Source: Cordylochernes scorpioides
Lineage: Eukaryota > Arthropoda > Arachnida > Pseudoscorpiones > Chernetidae
Direction: 5' to 3'
NCBI GenBank assembly: GCA_030710605.1
Contig: CP092880.1
Location: 4,337,820 to 4,401,819, forward strand
DNA length: 64,000 nucleotides
Shown here: one piece after another, positions 43,771-54,530 of the stretch
Position numbering within the stretch: the stretch's first letter is position 1
Layout of the letters: each line of letters opens with the position of its first letter
Notes under the pieces: model-generated
What the model was told of the DNA's origin: nothing
Databases searched by the model: none
What the model saw: the letters and a program-made list of their open reading frames with translations, nothing else
Program-made: the position numbers and the translations under genes

Positions 43771-43853
43771 GATGTGCTTTGTTTATAATATTGAATTGCA
43801 CTTGTGGAAACGAAGAACAAAACCCTGAACACCTTCTGATAAATTGTCGTTAA
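43771..43853 (+). pseudogene. Non-LTR knuckle fragment, copy 2
   Basis: Equivalent of 24598-24680. Confidence 0.45.
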
Positions 43854-44233
43854 CTTCTGTTCTAAGGGAAGAAAACCAACTTTACCTGACAAATACAAAA
43901 CAAGTTGTTTACACAATAAAGACCAATACATCAAATTTAATAGATTCTGCAGGCTGTATATTTTAAGGCGAAAGTATTGACTCTACATATTTCAAGCTAC
44001 TATTTATAATTACTATTGTTGGCTTCCGTAGGCGTTTCTTACTGGGAAAAAGAAAGAGAGGATTCAATGAAAATAATTTAGTAGTCTTTATTAAAACAAA
44101 ATCATAATAGTGAATAATACATATAACAGAGAGTACCGTCGTCTTCCGGGTATTCCTTCTACTGGGGAGCTCGGATTCTATATTCTGTGCGTTTATAATC
44201 TGTTTATTTGTGGCTCTCTGGTCGGGATGGCGC

Positions 44234-47200
44234 CTACATTCGGCCATTCCTGGATTTCAATCGTCCTCGATTGAACCTTGCGTTGCAGGAACGTCGTGGG
44301 TTGCGTCGGGGGGTATCTTCTACTTCTGGCTCCTCGTCCGGACTTTCTTCTGTAGCTGAGTCATCTTCTTCACTGTGCCAAGACTTCAGTTGACTGATAT
44401 GGGCCGTTGTCGTGTAGAACCGTCCACTGGTTCTTTCGCTTAACTGAGTCACTCTATACGTGTCGCTTGGCAGAACCTCGGTAATTATCAAAGGTCCTCG
44501 ATATTTGGGTTGTGCCTTGGTTGGTTCACCCGTCATTTTGGGTACATGCCTCATCACTACAATTTCTCCTACTTCGAATTGGATTGTACGGCACCTCTTC
44601 TTATCGTAGTATGTCTTCATAGTTTCTTGTTTGTTCTCAATTTGGGATCTCACACTCTCTTGAATTCTATCCGGCTCGGTCCATGGGTCCACGTCTTCGT
44701 CCATCTGTAGCACCATTCCTGCTAATCCCTCAGCACTCGCATCGCAATGTACTTCTGTCTTGAGTTCAGGGTTGTAATGAGCTAGTACCGGATATTCGAC
44801 CAGATCCTTTCGTAGTCCTCCAAATGACCTTCGCTGTTCTTCCTTCCATTCAAATTGTGAACCTTTCTTCGTAAGTCTGCTTAGCGGTTCTGCTTTCCTC
44901 GCGAAGTCCTTTACAAATCGTCTGAAGAAGTTCGTCAGTCCCAGAAAGCGTCGTATGTCGTGGACATTCTTGGGTTCTGGAAATTCTTCTATCGCCTTGA
45001 TCTTTCTTGGGCCTGGCTTAAGTCCGCCTGTACTGATGACATACCCTAAGAACTCAACTTCCCTCCTTCCGAACTCACATTTGGAGGGTTTCAGTGTCAG
45101 CTTCGCTGATCTTATTCTTTCGAGGACTTCCCTCAACCTTTCGATCATCTCCCGCCAATCTTTTGCCGGGATAATCACGTCGTCGAGATAGCAGAATGCC
45201 TTCTTGTTCAGCAGCGGACCTAGGACAGTGTGCATCAGTCTTTGGAATTCAGCTGGTGCGTTGGCGAGTCCAAAAATCATCCTTTCGAATTGACCTGTAT
45301 CATCTGGGGTGATGAATGCTGTCTTTAATTTTGCCTTATCGGTCAGTGGTATCTGCAAATATCCATGCGCCAGATCCAGAGTGGTGAAGAATTTCGCATT
45401 CCTTAGGCCTTCCAGAAGGTCGTCTATCCTTGGTAATGGGAACTTGTCCTTAACTGTTTGAATGTTGAGTCTCCTATAATCTACCACCAGACGATGATCT
45501 CCAGTTTTCTTTCTCACAAGTAGGACGGGACTAGCGTAGGGTGATCTAGTTTCCGTGACTATTCCATTGTCCTTCCACTCTCTGACAATCTCCCTGATTG
45601 CTTCGCGTTCACTTGCAGTCGTCTTATACGGTCTCAGACAGACTGGCTTGCTTCCATCAACCTCCTTAATGTCCATCTTGGTGACATCGGTGCACCCTAA
45701 TTCCTCCATGCCAAGAGCGAAACAGTCTCTATACTCGTTTACTACATCTAGGATTTCTTGTCTCTCTTTCGAAGTCAGAGAATGATTGACGTTGATGTCC
45801 TCAGGCAGTATGGGGCGCTTACGTTTCATTTGGTCTTGTCCTTCCCTCTTCTCTTCATTTTTAGTCTGAAACGAATCCTCTGCGACGTCCAGGTTAACAA
45901 CAATATCATCAAGGTTCAGTAGTTCAACCCGCCCTACACATTGGTTCTTCCTTACTCTCAACTTGCCCTTGCCAGCTGAGATGATGGGTACGGTCGTCTT
46001 TCCGTCGACCACTTCCAATAGGGAATCGACACAGGCGTCATCTACTCCTGTGAACAATACATATCCATCCTTTACCTCGTCTGTGATTGCACTTGTAAAG
46101 TTAATGGAGTCGCTCTCCAACTGAACAGTTTCGGTTGCTCTCAGTTCAACGCGACGCGACTTGATTTCTTCTTGCAGATTAGCAAACGGAAATTCGGTTG
46201 AATAGCCAATATGCAGTTCCTTACCGATTCTCGCGAAGGATACGTAGGGCAGATCTGTCCATGTTCTTCCAATTAGTAGGTCATAAGGTTGGGCATCATC
46301 GTTAACAATGAATACAGCGATTTCTTTTCCGACTACGCCATCAATCTCCAGGTCAACTGTCGTCTTCCCAACGGTCCTGGCAGCTGGTGCGGTCTGGTTA
46401 CCGATGCCGTACAGACTAGTCGAGTCTGGTTCGATGTCGACGCTGATCCTCCTTGCGACCGATTCTCTCATTAGACAACTGCTGCTCCCGGTGTCTATCA
46501 TTGCCTTCACGGTTTCCTTGTTGTCGATCTTGACATCCTTCAAATATACATCTGGCGGGACAGTCTCCAGTCCTTCGACTTCCAGGTTGGCTACTTTTAG
46601 TCCTTCTTTGGGTCTTGTGCAATTCCTTTCCTTGTGTCCCGTTTGACCGCATCCTCGGCATGTCAACGTAGTCCTGGGTGCTGGGCAGTCTCTGGCAATG
46701 TGTCCAAACTGATTGCAGTTGAAGCACTTCGGTTCTCCCTTGTCGTTTCTGATTGCACGGTTGACCATTCTCCTCGAGGTGTTAGGATACTTTTCACTGA
46801 TTTCGTTCCTTGCAGCCTCTCTACTCGAAACATTCGTTCCTTGTTCAGTCTCTTTAACTTCGCTTCGGTTGGGAAATCTCGCAGATTTCTGCTGAAACGA
46901 CGGTGGTGTGGTGTGTTTCGAATTCCAATGCGGAGGTCCCATCTCGGTGCGAACATTTTCGTACTCGTCCAGTTTATCCGCCAACTCATCTGGGTTGTTT
47001 AACTTGGTCCAATCGTCAATGAGATGATTACGCAGCACATTTGGAACTTTTTTCTTTAGCTGGTTAGTGACGGACAAATCCTTTAGGGCGTCGAAATTTT
47101 CCACGTTCATTCCTTCGATCCATTCGTTGAAATATCCTCGCAATTCGAAAGCGAAGTCTCTCCAGGAACCCTTTTGAGATCTCTCGTGCTTCTCGAATTT

Positions 47201-47821
47201 TTGTCTGAATTGTTCGGGGCTCAACTTGTACCGTTTTAGGAGCAACCTTTTCACGAACCTATAATCGCCGCTTTGTTCTTCTGTCTCCCGAGCGATTAAT
47301 TGAGTCATTTCGTAAGGTAGCAATCCTAGGAGGCTGAACGCCCATTGGTCTTCATCCAATCCTAGTCGCTTTGCCTGTCTTTCGAAAAGAATTAGGTAAA
47401 AACTCAAATCATTGTCCTTCGACTCGTACTTGGGCATCAGTTTACGTATCTCGTAATGTGCGTCATTGCTGGTACTTCGAGACGTATCGTTGTTTCCGCG
47501 TGTAGTCTGGATGCGCAGCTTCTCAAGCTCGAATTCCATTACTATTTGTTCTTTTCGTTCCCGTTCGATTCGTTCCCGATCCTCGATTCGTTTCCGATCC
47601 TCGATTCGTTCCCGCTCCTCGATTCGTTCCCGCTCCTCGATTCGTTCCCGATCCTTGATCAGAGTCTCCAACAGTTGTTTTGCGAATTCTTCTTCGTAGG
47701 ATTGGCTATTCAAAATAAGGTGTTTTAAGTCGACGATCCTGCTCTCTGGCGGTACTACCTCGCCGAGTTCATACGCCAACTTGCTCAAATCGCATTTCCT
47801 TACTTTCGCTAAATAAGTCAT
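44234..47821 (-). CDS. gypsy gag-protease-RT fusion ORF with integrase deleted
   Basis: An uninterrupted frame. The likely start is the ATG at 47821 (MTYLAKVRKC), since the 13 codons upstream read through a poly-A leader. Order: a gag N-terminus with a charged ERIE/ERER repeat, a gag capsid-like region, two CCHC knuckles, protease DTGSS, then RT with VVDYRRLN, LDLAHGYLQIPL, FGLANAPAEFQ and YLDD. Next comes the first RNase H Asp (HCDASAEG). About 1050 codons in, it jumps in frame to the integrase C-terminal domain (KYRGPL) and an acidic end. The rest of RNase H and the integrase zinc and catalytic domains are absent, so it cannot integrate by itself. Confidence 0.9.
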   Translation of the reverse strand: MTYLAKVRKCDLSKLAYELGEVVPPESRIVDLKHLILNSQSYEEEFAKQLLETLIKDRERIEERERIEERERIEDRKRIEDRERIERERKEQIVMEFELEKLRIQTTRGNNDTSRSTSNDAHYEIRKLMPKYESKDNDLSFYLILFERQAKRLGLDEDQWAFSLLGLLPYEMTQLIARETEEQSGDYRFVKRLLLKRYKLSPEQFRQKFEKHERSQKGSWRDFAFELRGYFNEWIEGMNVENFDALKDLSVTNQLKKKVPNVLRNHLIDDWTKLNNPDELADKLDEYENVRTEMGPPHWNSKHTTPPSFQQKSARFPNRSEVKETEQGTNVSSREAARNEISEKYPNTSRRMVNRAIRNDKGEPKCFNCNQFGHIARDCPAPRTTLTCRGCGQTGHKERNCTRPKEGLKVANLEVEGLETVPPDVYLKDVKIDNKETVKAMIDTGSSSCLMRESVARRISVDIEPDSTSLYGIGNQTAPAARTVGKTTVDLEIDGVVGKEIAVFIVNDDAQPYDLLIGRTWTDLPYVSFARIGKELHIGYSTEFPFANLQEEIKSRRVELRATETVQLESDSINFTSAITDEVKDGYVLFTGVDDACVDSLLEVVDGKTTVPIISAGKGKLRVRKNQCVGRVELLNLDDIVVNLDVAEDSFQTKNEEKREGQDQMKRKRPILPEDINVNHSLTSKERQEILDVVNEYRDCFALGMEELGCTDVTKMDIKEVDGSKPVCLRPYKTTASEREAIREIVREWKDNGIVTETRSPYASPVLLVRKKTGDHRLVVDYRRLNIQTVKDKFPLPRIDDLLEGLRNAKFFTTLDLAHGYLQIPLTDKAKLKTAFITPDDTGQFERMIFGLANAPAEFQRLMHTVLGPLLNKKAFCYLDDVIIPAKDWREMIERLREVLERIRSAKLTLKPSKCEFGRREVEFLGYVISTGGLKPGPRKIKAIEEFPEPKNVHDIRRFLGLTNFFRRFVKDFARKAEPLSRLTKKGSQFEWKEEQRRSFGGLRKDLVEYPVLAHYNPELKTEVHCDASAEGLAGMVLQMDEDVDPWTEPDRIQESVRSQIENKQETMKTYYDKKRCRTIQFEVGEIVVMRHVPKMTGEPTKAQPKYRGPLIITEVLPSDTYRVTQLSERTSGRFYTTTAHISQLKSWHSEEDDSATEESPDEEPEVEDTPRRNPRRSCNARFNRGRLKSRNGRM

Positions 47822-48030
47822 GTTGTTTTTTTTTTTTTTTTCAAAAGGAAAAATAAACAAGGCAAAAATTTTTTAAAATAAACAAATAAAACTGACTAAA
47901 CCAGATACGTACTGTTTCAATTATTTCTTTAAACGAAATAAACTTTTCTTTGGTAATTTTGAGACAATACTTTTTTTTTTCTTTTTACCGCGATACTTTG
48001 CGATAATACTTTTTATTTGTTTCTTCAATT

Positions 48031-48365
48031 TACTTTAAAAATACTTTCTTTAGAATACTTTACTTTACTTTAAAATACTTTCTTTAGAATACTGTACTTT
48101 ACTTTAAAATACTTTCTTTAAAATACTTCACTTTACTTTAAAATACTTTCTTTAAAATACTTCACTTTACTTTAAAATACTTTCTTTAGAATACTGTACT
48201 TTACTTTAAAATACTTTCTTTAAAATACTTCACTTTACTTTAAAATACTTTCTTTAAAATACTTCACTTTACTTTAAAATACTTTCTTTAAAATACTTCA
48301 CTTTACTTTAAAATACTTTCTTTAAAATACTTCACTTTACTTTAAAATACTTTCTTTAAAATACT
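48031..48365 (-). repeat. 33-bp tandem array in the gypsy leader, copy 2
   Basis: Equivalent of 28861-29190, more regular in this copy. Confidence 0.8.
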
Positions 48366-49110
48366 TCTTATCGAGATGATTTTGCAATAATACTTTTACC
48401 GAGGTGACTTGTAATAATACTTTTAGGAATAGGTAATTAAATTTCGTACATACCATGCAACTCCTCTTACGTTGATCGGTCACAGCGCCACGTCCTTCTC
48501 GTTTCCAAATTATTCCAGTGAATCTTCAATTTTCTTCAGGACCATCCCACTTCTGAATTTCTGTTGGCTTCCGTAGGCGTTTCTTACTGGGAAAAAGAAA
48601 GAGAGGATTCAATGAAAATAATTTAGTAGTCTTTATTAAAACAAAATCATAATAGTGAATAATACATATAACAGAGAGTACCTTCGTCTTCCGGGTATTC
48701 CTTCTACTGGGGAGCTCGGATTCTATATTCTGTGCGTTTATAATCTGTTTATTTGTGGCTCTCTGGTCGGGATGGCGCCTACACTATATGCAAAATTTGA
48801 CATCGAATGTGTAATTTGCGTGCTTCCCAATGTTCAATAATGTTAATTTCACGATGATTTGATTTGTATATAATTTCAGATTTACACGCAATTATCCTAA
48901 TTGTGGATATGGCGTGTCTTTGCAACTGTTAAATAAATAAATTTAAAAAATATATTAAATTCAAAATCATTATTTAATACTCGTTTGCTGAAGCCTAAAT
49001 CTACTAAAGTCGTCTGCTAGAATAAATCCACAATACAATTGGGAAGAACTTCTGCTGCAAAAATCCATTAAATATATTCATCATTATGATACACTAGCGC
49101 GCCATCTGTT

Positions 49111-49268
49111 ATGAAAATTCGAAACTATTTTAGACACATAAGATTCTTTTTGAAATTAAACAATTTCTACTTCCCTTACTTCAATATGGAAAAATTTATG
49201 GGAGCGCTGTAGAAATTGTTTAATTTCAAAAAGAATCTTCCATGTCTAAAATAGTTTTGAATTTTCAT
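49111..49268. mobile_element. Fold-back MITE, copy 2
   Basis: Equivalent of 29938-30095. Confidence 0.65.
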
Positions 49269-49282
49269 ATTCATCAATATTT

Positions 49283-49640
49283 AGGGTAAATGTGTAAAAC
49301 AAAAAAAAAATGTTTGAATATATCATTGAGATATATTTGTTGTTTCTTATCCCTTGTGTAAAGATTACACGAATTCCATGAGTTCATGCTCCTCGAGCTG
49401 ATCTCATGGAATGGGGTGTAGGGGTGCAGCTTTCGTTGATCATGGCACCATGATCCAGGCACACTTTGGTGAAAGTCTGACTTTGCCTGTAGTTTGAGGC
49501 CGTTCCTAACATGGAAGCAGACGCCTTTGCTGCCGACTCTAACATAGTACAGACGCAGCTCCTCCGTATCCCTGGAGTGGGACCCTTGCTGAGGTCTATC
49601 AACTGGGTCAGTTGAAGTCAGAATTTTTAAGTGATGAAAT
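49283..49640. repeat. Dispersed repeat C, copy 2
   Basis: Equivalent of 30110-30470, with single-base deletions in G and C runs. Confidence 0.5.
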
Positions 49641-50438
49641 AATATCGTTTATAAAAATGTGTTTTAAATTTTGTTTTAATCATCTTAAAGAGTCCATGCA
49701 TCACCAGACCAGGTTATGAATATTTACGCAAAGGGTTTCCACGCCACCCAGGAGGTACCTGCTCAGCGCGTTAGCCTTTGTTTATAGTGGCGCTTCGCCT
49801 CCCGTAGAAGCCCTATTCCACTCTTCTGGCACAACCAGAGCATCCAACTCGCTCTCGGCCGAGCTGATGGTCCAGGCCCTGCCAGGAACTAGTCTGCCGA
49901 TGCTATGGACTCCGTCTCAAAGAGTCAGGGGAGGGGAAAGCCTCAATATCTGAGGAAACATAAATTACGGACAGAGTCTCAAAGCAGACCTGCCTTCTAC
50001 CTCACTTCCCAACTGACTGACGTCTCATTGTTGGACCGCTGGAAACGAGATTTTTATAGAGTTTTAAAAATATAAATTTTAATAATATTTTACATTTTAA
50101 ACTATATTTTAAAAATAATTATAAATATAAAATATTTATATTCAATTATAAAATTATATATATGATCGAAAACTCAATAAAACTTCCAAACTAATTAATG
50201 AAAGTCGATTTTTTAAAAACTTGATTATCTATATGGGAATTAATTTGAGCATATAAAATTTGATGCTTTTTCTAACATATATTTTCTTTTTATATACTAG
50301 TGAGTAATTATATTTATCAAGAGTTGGAAATGAGTTTTCACCTTTTAAATGATCAAATTTATTTATTTATTTATTGTTACAAAAGCACGAAGTCCAAAGG
50401 ACTATTGTGCTGTGCTAGTATTATTTACATATATATGA

Positions 50439-50741
50439 TTAATTATTCACACGATGGATTAGTAGTGTTTTGTAAATTATTGTACAAATAGTTCTAAACT
50501 TAGCAAAGTTCTCATATGATAGAGTATATACACAAAGAGAATTTGGTAATGTTTCAAAGTATCTACATACAATTTGATTAGTCAGAGGGCACGTTAAAAG
50601 AAGATGCTCTGGTGATTCAACATCTAAGCGGCATTCACATGTTGGATCATTGATAGCATTCAGTTTGAATAGGAAACTTAAGAAGGCTACTAATACTAAA
50701 CTACCACTCTTGACCTCAAAAGATTCCCTGATGAAATACAA
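50439..50741 (-). pseudogene. Non-LTR retrotransposon C-terminal fragment
   Basis: The minus-strand frame contains CECRLDVESPEHLLLTC, a C-x-C-x-H-x-C knuckle, followed by an aromatic-rich end. This is the closing segment of a jockey/CR1-like ORF2; no endonuclease or RT lies upstream. Copy 1 (31265-31567) has a one-base deletion near its start. Confidence 0.55.
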
Positions 50742-50794
50742 TTTGGGTTATAGCTACAAGAAAATAAGACCTAGGGTTTCAAAGACAGAATATA

Positions 50795-52107
50795 CAAGGT
50801 GCGTTCATTAATTTCCAGGACTGCTCTGTATCTTTGAAAAATAAAAAAACTAATTTAATATTTTTCAAAATATGCCCCTCCTGCCTCAATACAACTGTTC
50901 CATCTTTTTATTCCAATTATCGAAGCAGGAGATAAAATCACTTTTTGAGAGGTTCCTCAAGGTTGCCTTCGATTCAGCTTGTATCATATCAACGTTGTCA
51001 AATTTCCTTCCTTTTAACTTCATTTTCAATTTAGGATAGAGGAAAAAGTCATTGGGGGCTAAGTCGGGGGAATGGGGTGGATGAGGGATCTGTATGGTTG
51101 AATGCTTGGCCAAGAACTGCAAAACAACATGGGCTGTGTGCGGCCGCGCATTATCGACGTGAAGCATCCAGTCATTGTTTTGCCATCTTTCAGGTCTTTT
51201 AAGGCGCACTGCCTCCCTAAAGCGCCTCATTATCCCCAAATAAACCTCTTGATTAATTGTACGTCCGAAAGGAACAAATTCATGGTGAACCAAACGATTA
51301 ATATAAAAAATGTCACAAGCAATGTCTTGACTTTGGATTTTGTAAATCTTGCCTTTTTGGGTTTCGGTTCCCCTCTTTCAATCCATTGGCTGGATTGACG
51401 TTTGGTTTCCGGGTCATACTGATACACCCATGTCTCATCCCCGGTAATGATTTTTTGCATCCATTCTGGATCGGTCCGAGTCATTTCAATCATGTTTTTG
51501 CAGACATCCATTCTAACCTCCTTTTGTTCCTCTGTTAGAATCCGGGGGAACAAATTTTGAAGATGTCCGGAACATGTCCAAATATTTTGTTACTATTTGA
51601 TGACACAGTCCTACAGATAGTCCAGTCTCTGAAAATAAGTCTTTGATAGAAATTATTCTGTTAGATTTAATTAATTCCTTTATTTTGAGCTTGTTTTCTT
51701 CGCAACGTAATGATCTTGGACGCCCAGTATGCTGATCATCGTTTACCTTTTCCCGACCTTTTTGGAAGCGTGAAAACCATTCAAAAGTTCTTGAACGGGA
51801 TAAAGCTGCATCGCCAAAAGCTTCTTTAATCAATTCATACGTCTCAGTAGCACTTTTTTTCAATTTAAAACAAAACTTAATGCAGATTTTCTGCTCTTCG
51901 AAAATGGCCATTTTAAAATTAGAAATGCGAACCTTACAAGGAAGTTGTTTTGTTCTATTTTTAGATCGGCGCGTGCGCCACGAGACTCGTGCTTTCAGTC
52001 AGGTGTGGTCGAATGTCCAATATTTAACTCTGTATAAAATATTTTTCTTTAGCTTTTTTATTTATTTTATTTTTTAACCAGTCCTGGAAATTAATGAACG
52101 CACCTTG
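50795..52107 (-). mobile_element. Mariner element, copy 2, full length
   Basis: 1313 bp between TA dinucleotides. TIR CAAGGTGCGTTCATTAATTT at the left and its inverse at 52080-52107. This is the usual size for mariner (about 1.3 kb). The transposase is on the minus strand. Confidence 0.9.
50886..51911 (-). pseudogene. Mariner transposase (D,D34D), frameshifted
   Basis: The N-terminal DNA-binding part (Met at 51911) has two helix-turn-helix regions and RTFEWFSRFQKGRE and GRPRS motifs. The frame shifts near 51545 and again near 51305. Catalytic segments are TGDETWVYQY (first Asp), HVDNARPHTA (second Asp) and SPDLAPNDFF (third Asp, 34 residues after the second), so the triad itself is intact. 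The frameshifts would block a full protein. Copy 1 carries additional indels. Confidence 0.85.
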
Positions 52108-52121
52108 TATATATATATTTT

Positions 52122-52262
52122 TATTTATCCCTAGTACCAATGGCACAGGCCATGATAATCATGGTGGATAGAAGTTGGCGAATGCTTTTACTGTAAGTGC
52201 ACCACATATCTACACATGTGAAAAGCAGTTCGACATTTGCACTTACAAATGTACCAGAGCTC
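52122..52262. repeat. Dispersed repeat B, copy 2
   Basis: Equivalent of 32950-33090. Confidence 0.5.
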
Positions 52263-52438
52263 CGTTTTAGTTACTTGCACTTGCTGGTGGGGTTGGATTT
52301 TTGCAAGAAGAAATGTCCAGTGAAGCATTTTTTTTTTAAATTTGATAAAATAAGTGGTCAATTTGGGATTCTATTCTGGGTCATAGCGGTCGAAAATCAA
52401 AAGTTTAGACTACTCATCCACCGAAAGAGAATATATTA

Positions 52439-52603
52439 CAGTAGAACCTCCATGTAAAGGACAACACCTAATTGCAGAGCTAAAGTATCTTTTAGGGAGA
52501 GATGTCCTCTTACCGGAAAGTTGCTAAATAGTAAAAATGGTAATTTTGCCAAATGAAAACTGTCCTTTGTAGAGAGGTGTGTCTATTCATGGAAGTTCTA
52601 CTG
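52439..52603 (+). mobile_element. pogo-like MITE (CAGTAGAACCTCC ends), copy 2
   Basis: Equivalent of 33267-33431. Confidence 0.7.
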
Positions 52604-52610
52604 TACGAGA

Positions 52611-53239
52611 TCTATATATATATAAAATTGAATGCCTGTCTGTCTGTACTCTATAGATTCAAAACCCATACATCCAATCGCCGTGAAATTTTGATATTAT
52701 TAGGTATATCCCCGGGAAGGTTTTTGAAAAATAATTTCTTAAATATCTTGAATATCCTTAGAGTTATTTGCAGATGTGTAGATTTAACTCGAAAGCAGCG
52801 CCCCCATTGCGACGATGGTAACAAGTTTTTTTATCTATAAGTTTTATTACCACTAAGTTTATTATCTTAAAGTTTATTTATCAAAAGTAAGATTTTCTAC
52901 CTATTAATTGCGCACAAGTCAAAGTTAGTTTTATCATTTATCTACAACATATATATTGGGAGAATAGATAAAATGATGATTTTGTAATGTAGAAAATTAG
53001 GAAAGACAAAATTCAGGATAACACGGCAATTTATTTGAGACAAGAATGATGATACAATTCCAAGGCGAAGATACTATTCCTTTAACTTCCAATTACCGAG
53101 GGAACCAATTAATATTGATTTTATTCAACTTATCGAGTATTTTTCAAGGGACCGGGAAAAAATGTTCACTTTATAGAGAGATTTGTTAGACAAACCTTTA
53201 CTCGGGTAAAACCCGGGCGAAGCCGGGTACATCCACTAG
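52611..53239 (+). mobile_element. Non-autonomous Helitron, complete
   Basis: TCTATATATATATAAAATTG at the start after A. At the end is the hairpin ACCCGGGCGAAGCCGGGT and CACTAG, followed by T. It runs across the right edge of the duplicated segment without a break, which shows that the copy-2 side is the real continuation. It lacks the GC-rich core seen in the copies at 3598 and 6745. Confidence 0.8.
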
Positions 53240-53369
53240 TATAAATATAAATAAGAATGTGTCATGGTGGAAATATCAGAATTTTGGGGATAATAAAAAA
53301 GAAAAAGGAATCTCCTTATTGTGCAACTGAAAGTTGCTGATGGCTTGTGCCATCTATCGGAATAATATG

Positions 53370-53476
53370 TAGTACGATGCGATTTACATTAAAAGTGACC
53401 TGTCTATAGCACCCCTTCTCTATAGCACCCTATTTTGGTGAGTCCCAAGAGGAGGTGCTATAGACAGGTTTAATTG
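53370..53476 (-). mobile_element. Truncated pogo-like MITE (CAGTTAAACCTG family)
   Basis: An inverted single unit. The TIR reads GACAGGTTTAATTG then TA at the right, and it breaks off at GTAGTACGATGCG at the left. Confidence 0.65.
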
Positions 53477-53722
53477 TAAATATATATATTGAGAAAAAGG
53501 GCTTTTTGACCAATTCTGGAATAATTAAAAATCAACGATTATTTGATATTTATTCTGATAAATGGTGCAAGCCTTCAGCAACTTTCAGTTACACAATAAG
53601 GAGATTCCTTTTTCTTTTTTATGATTTATGCATCTTATCCCAGTACAATATCATATTTGTATTATTTTTTCATATTCTGTGTATAAGTTTCTTTTAAAAC
53701 ATTTTAATTCACAAATCTCTAG

Positions 53723-53750
53723 ATTTCGGGCAATGAAAGCCCCTCTACAG
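53723..53750 (-). ncRNA. Degenerate hammerhead-like motif
   Basis: Minus strand: CUGUAGA, GGGC/GCCC stem, GAAAUC. Core A6 is replaced by U. Same subtype as 2799-2825. Confidence 0.3.
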
Positions 53751-53784
53751 GAGAAAACAAGCTATATATTTCTGAATTAAAATA

Positions 53785-54530
53785 CAGTTGACCTGTCTAT
53801 AGTGCCCCCTCTTGGGACTCACCAAAATAGGGGGCTATAGAGAGGGGGTGCTATAGACAGGTCACTTTTAATGTACAGTTAAACCTGTCTATAGCACCCC
53901 CTCTTGGGACTCGCCAAAATAGGGTGCTATAGAGAAGGGGTGCTATAGACAGGTCACTTTTAATTTACAGTTAAACCTGTCTATAGCGCTCCCTCTTGGG
54001 ACTCATCAACATAGGGTGCTATAGAGAGGGGGTGCTATAGACAGGTCACTTTTAATTTACAGTTAAACCTGTCTATAGCGCCCCCTCTTGGGACTCATCA
54101 AAAAAGGGTGCTATAGAGAGGGGGTGCTATAGACAGGTCACTTTTAATGTACAGTTAAACCTGTCTATAGCACCCCCTCTTGGGACTCACCAAAATAGGG
54201 TGCTATAGAGAGGAGGTGCTATAGACAGGTCACTTTTAATGTAAATCGCATTGTACTATAAACAAAAAAAAAGTCGGTGGATGAGAGGGTAACACGCTCG
54301 ATTCCCGACAGTCATGAACCAGGATTGAATCCCGCATTAAAATTTTGTTTAATATGTGAATAACCTTCATATATTATTCATTGTTCAATTATCTTGAACT
54401 AGGTTGCTCTTGCTGAGCGGCACCTATTAATGTGATTTGAACCACACAGGCATTGTACTATGTATTTAAAATCGGGCGCTATAGAGAGTAAGGCGCTATT
54501 TAGAGGGGGCGCTATAGACAGGTTTAACTG
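53785..54530 (+). mobile_element. pogo-like MITE with five tandem 92-bp units, interrupted by a SINE
   Basis: TA (53783-53784) then CAGTTGACCTGTCTATAG. Units start at 53785, 53876, 53968, 54060 and 54152; each is itself a near-palindrome (CCTGTCTATAGCACCCCC against GGGGGTGCTATAGACAGG). The right TIR GACAGGTTTAACTG ends at 54530, followed by TA. The simple one-unit form is at 61559-61719. A SINE sits at 54252-54449. Confidence 0.8.
54252..54449 (+). mobile_element. tRNA-derived SINE inserted in the MITE
   Basis: Same family as 24334-24525. The host sequence CATTGTACTAT occurs on both sides (ending near 54258 and starting near 54450), an 11-bp target duplication. The MITE at 61559 shows the uninterrupted form CATCGTACTATGTATTT. 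An A run lies at the 5' end, before the tRNA-like part. Confidence 0.75.

Larger units (their letters stand above)
44017..48783 (-). mobile_element. Non-autonomous Ty3/gypsy LTR element, copy 2 (best preserved)
   Basis: LTRs of 222 bp at 44017-44238 (3') and 48562-48783 (5'), with CTAT target duplications at 44013-44016 and 48784-48787. Total length 4.77 kb, against about 6-7 kb expected for a gypsy element of this layout; the shortfall matches the missing RNase H and integrase. Confidence 0.9.
34122..53192 (+). repeat. 19.07-kb duplicated segment, copy 2
   Basis: Begins mid-sequence directly after the gap, matching 14947 onward, and stops matching only where copy 1 meets the gap. Sequence to its right continues the interrupted Helitron naturally. 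Its ORFs are the more intact of the two. Confidence 0.95.

Noticed and set aside
14947-53192. A true tandem gene duplication with paralogous dehydrogenases
   Set aside because: Both breakpoints coincide with an assembly gap and the proteins are identical; not accepted without spanning reads.
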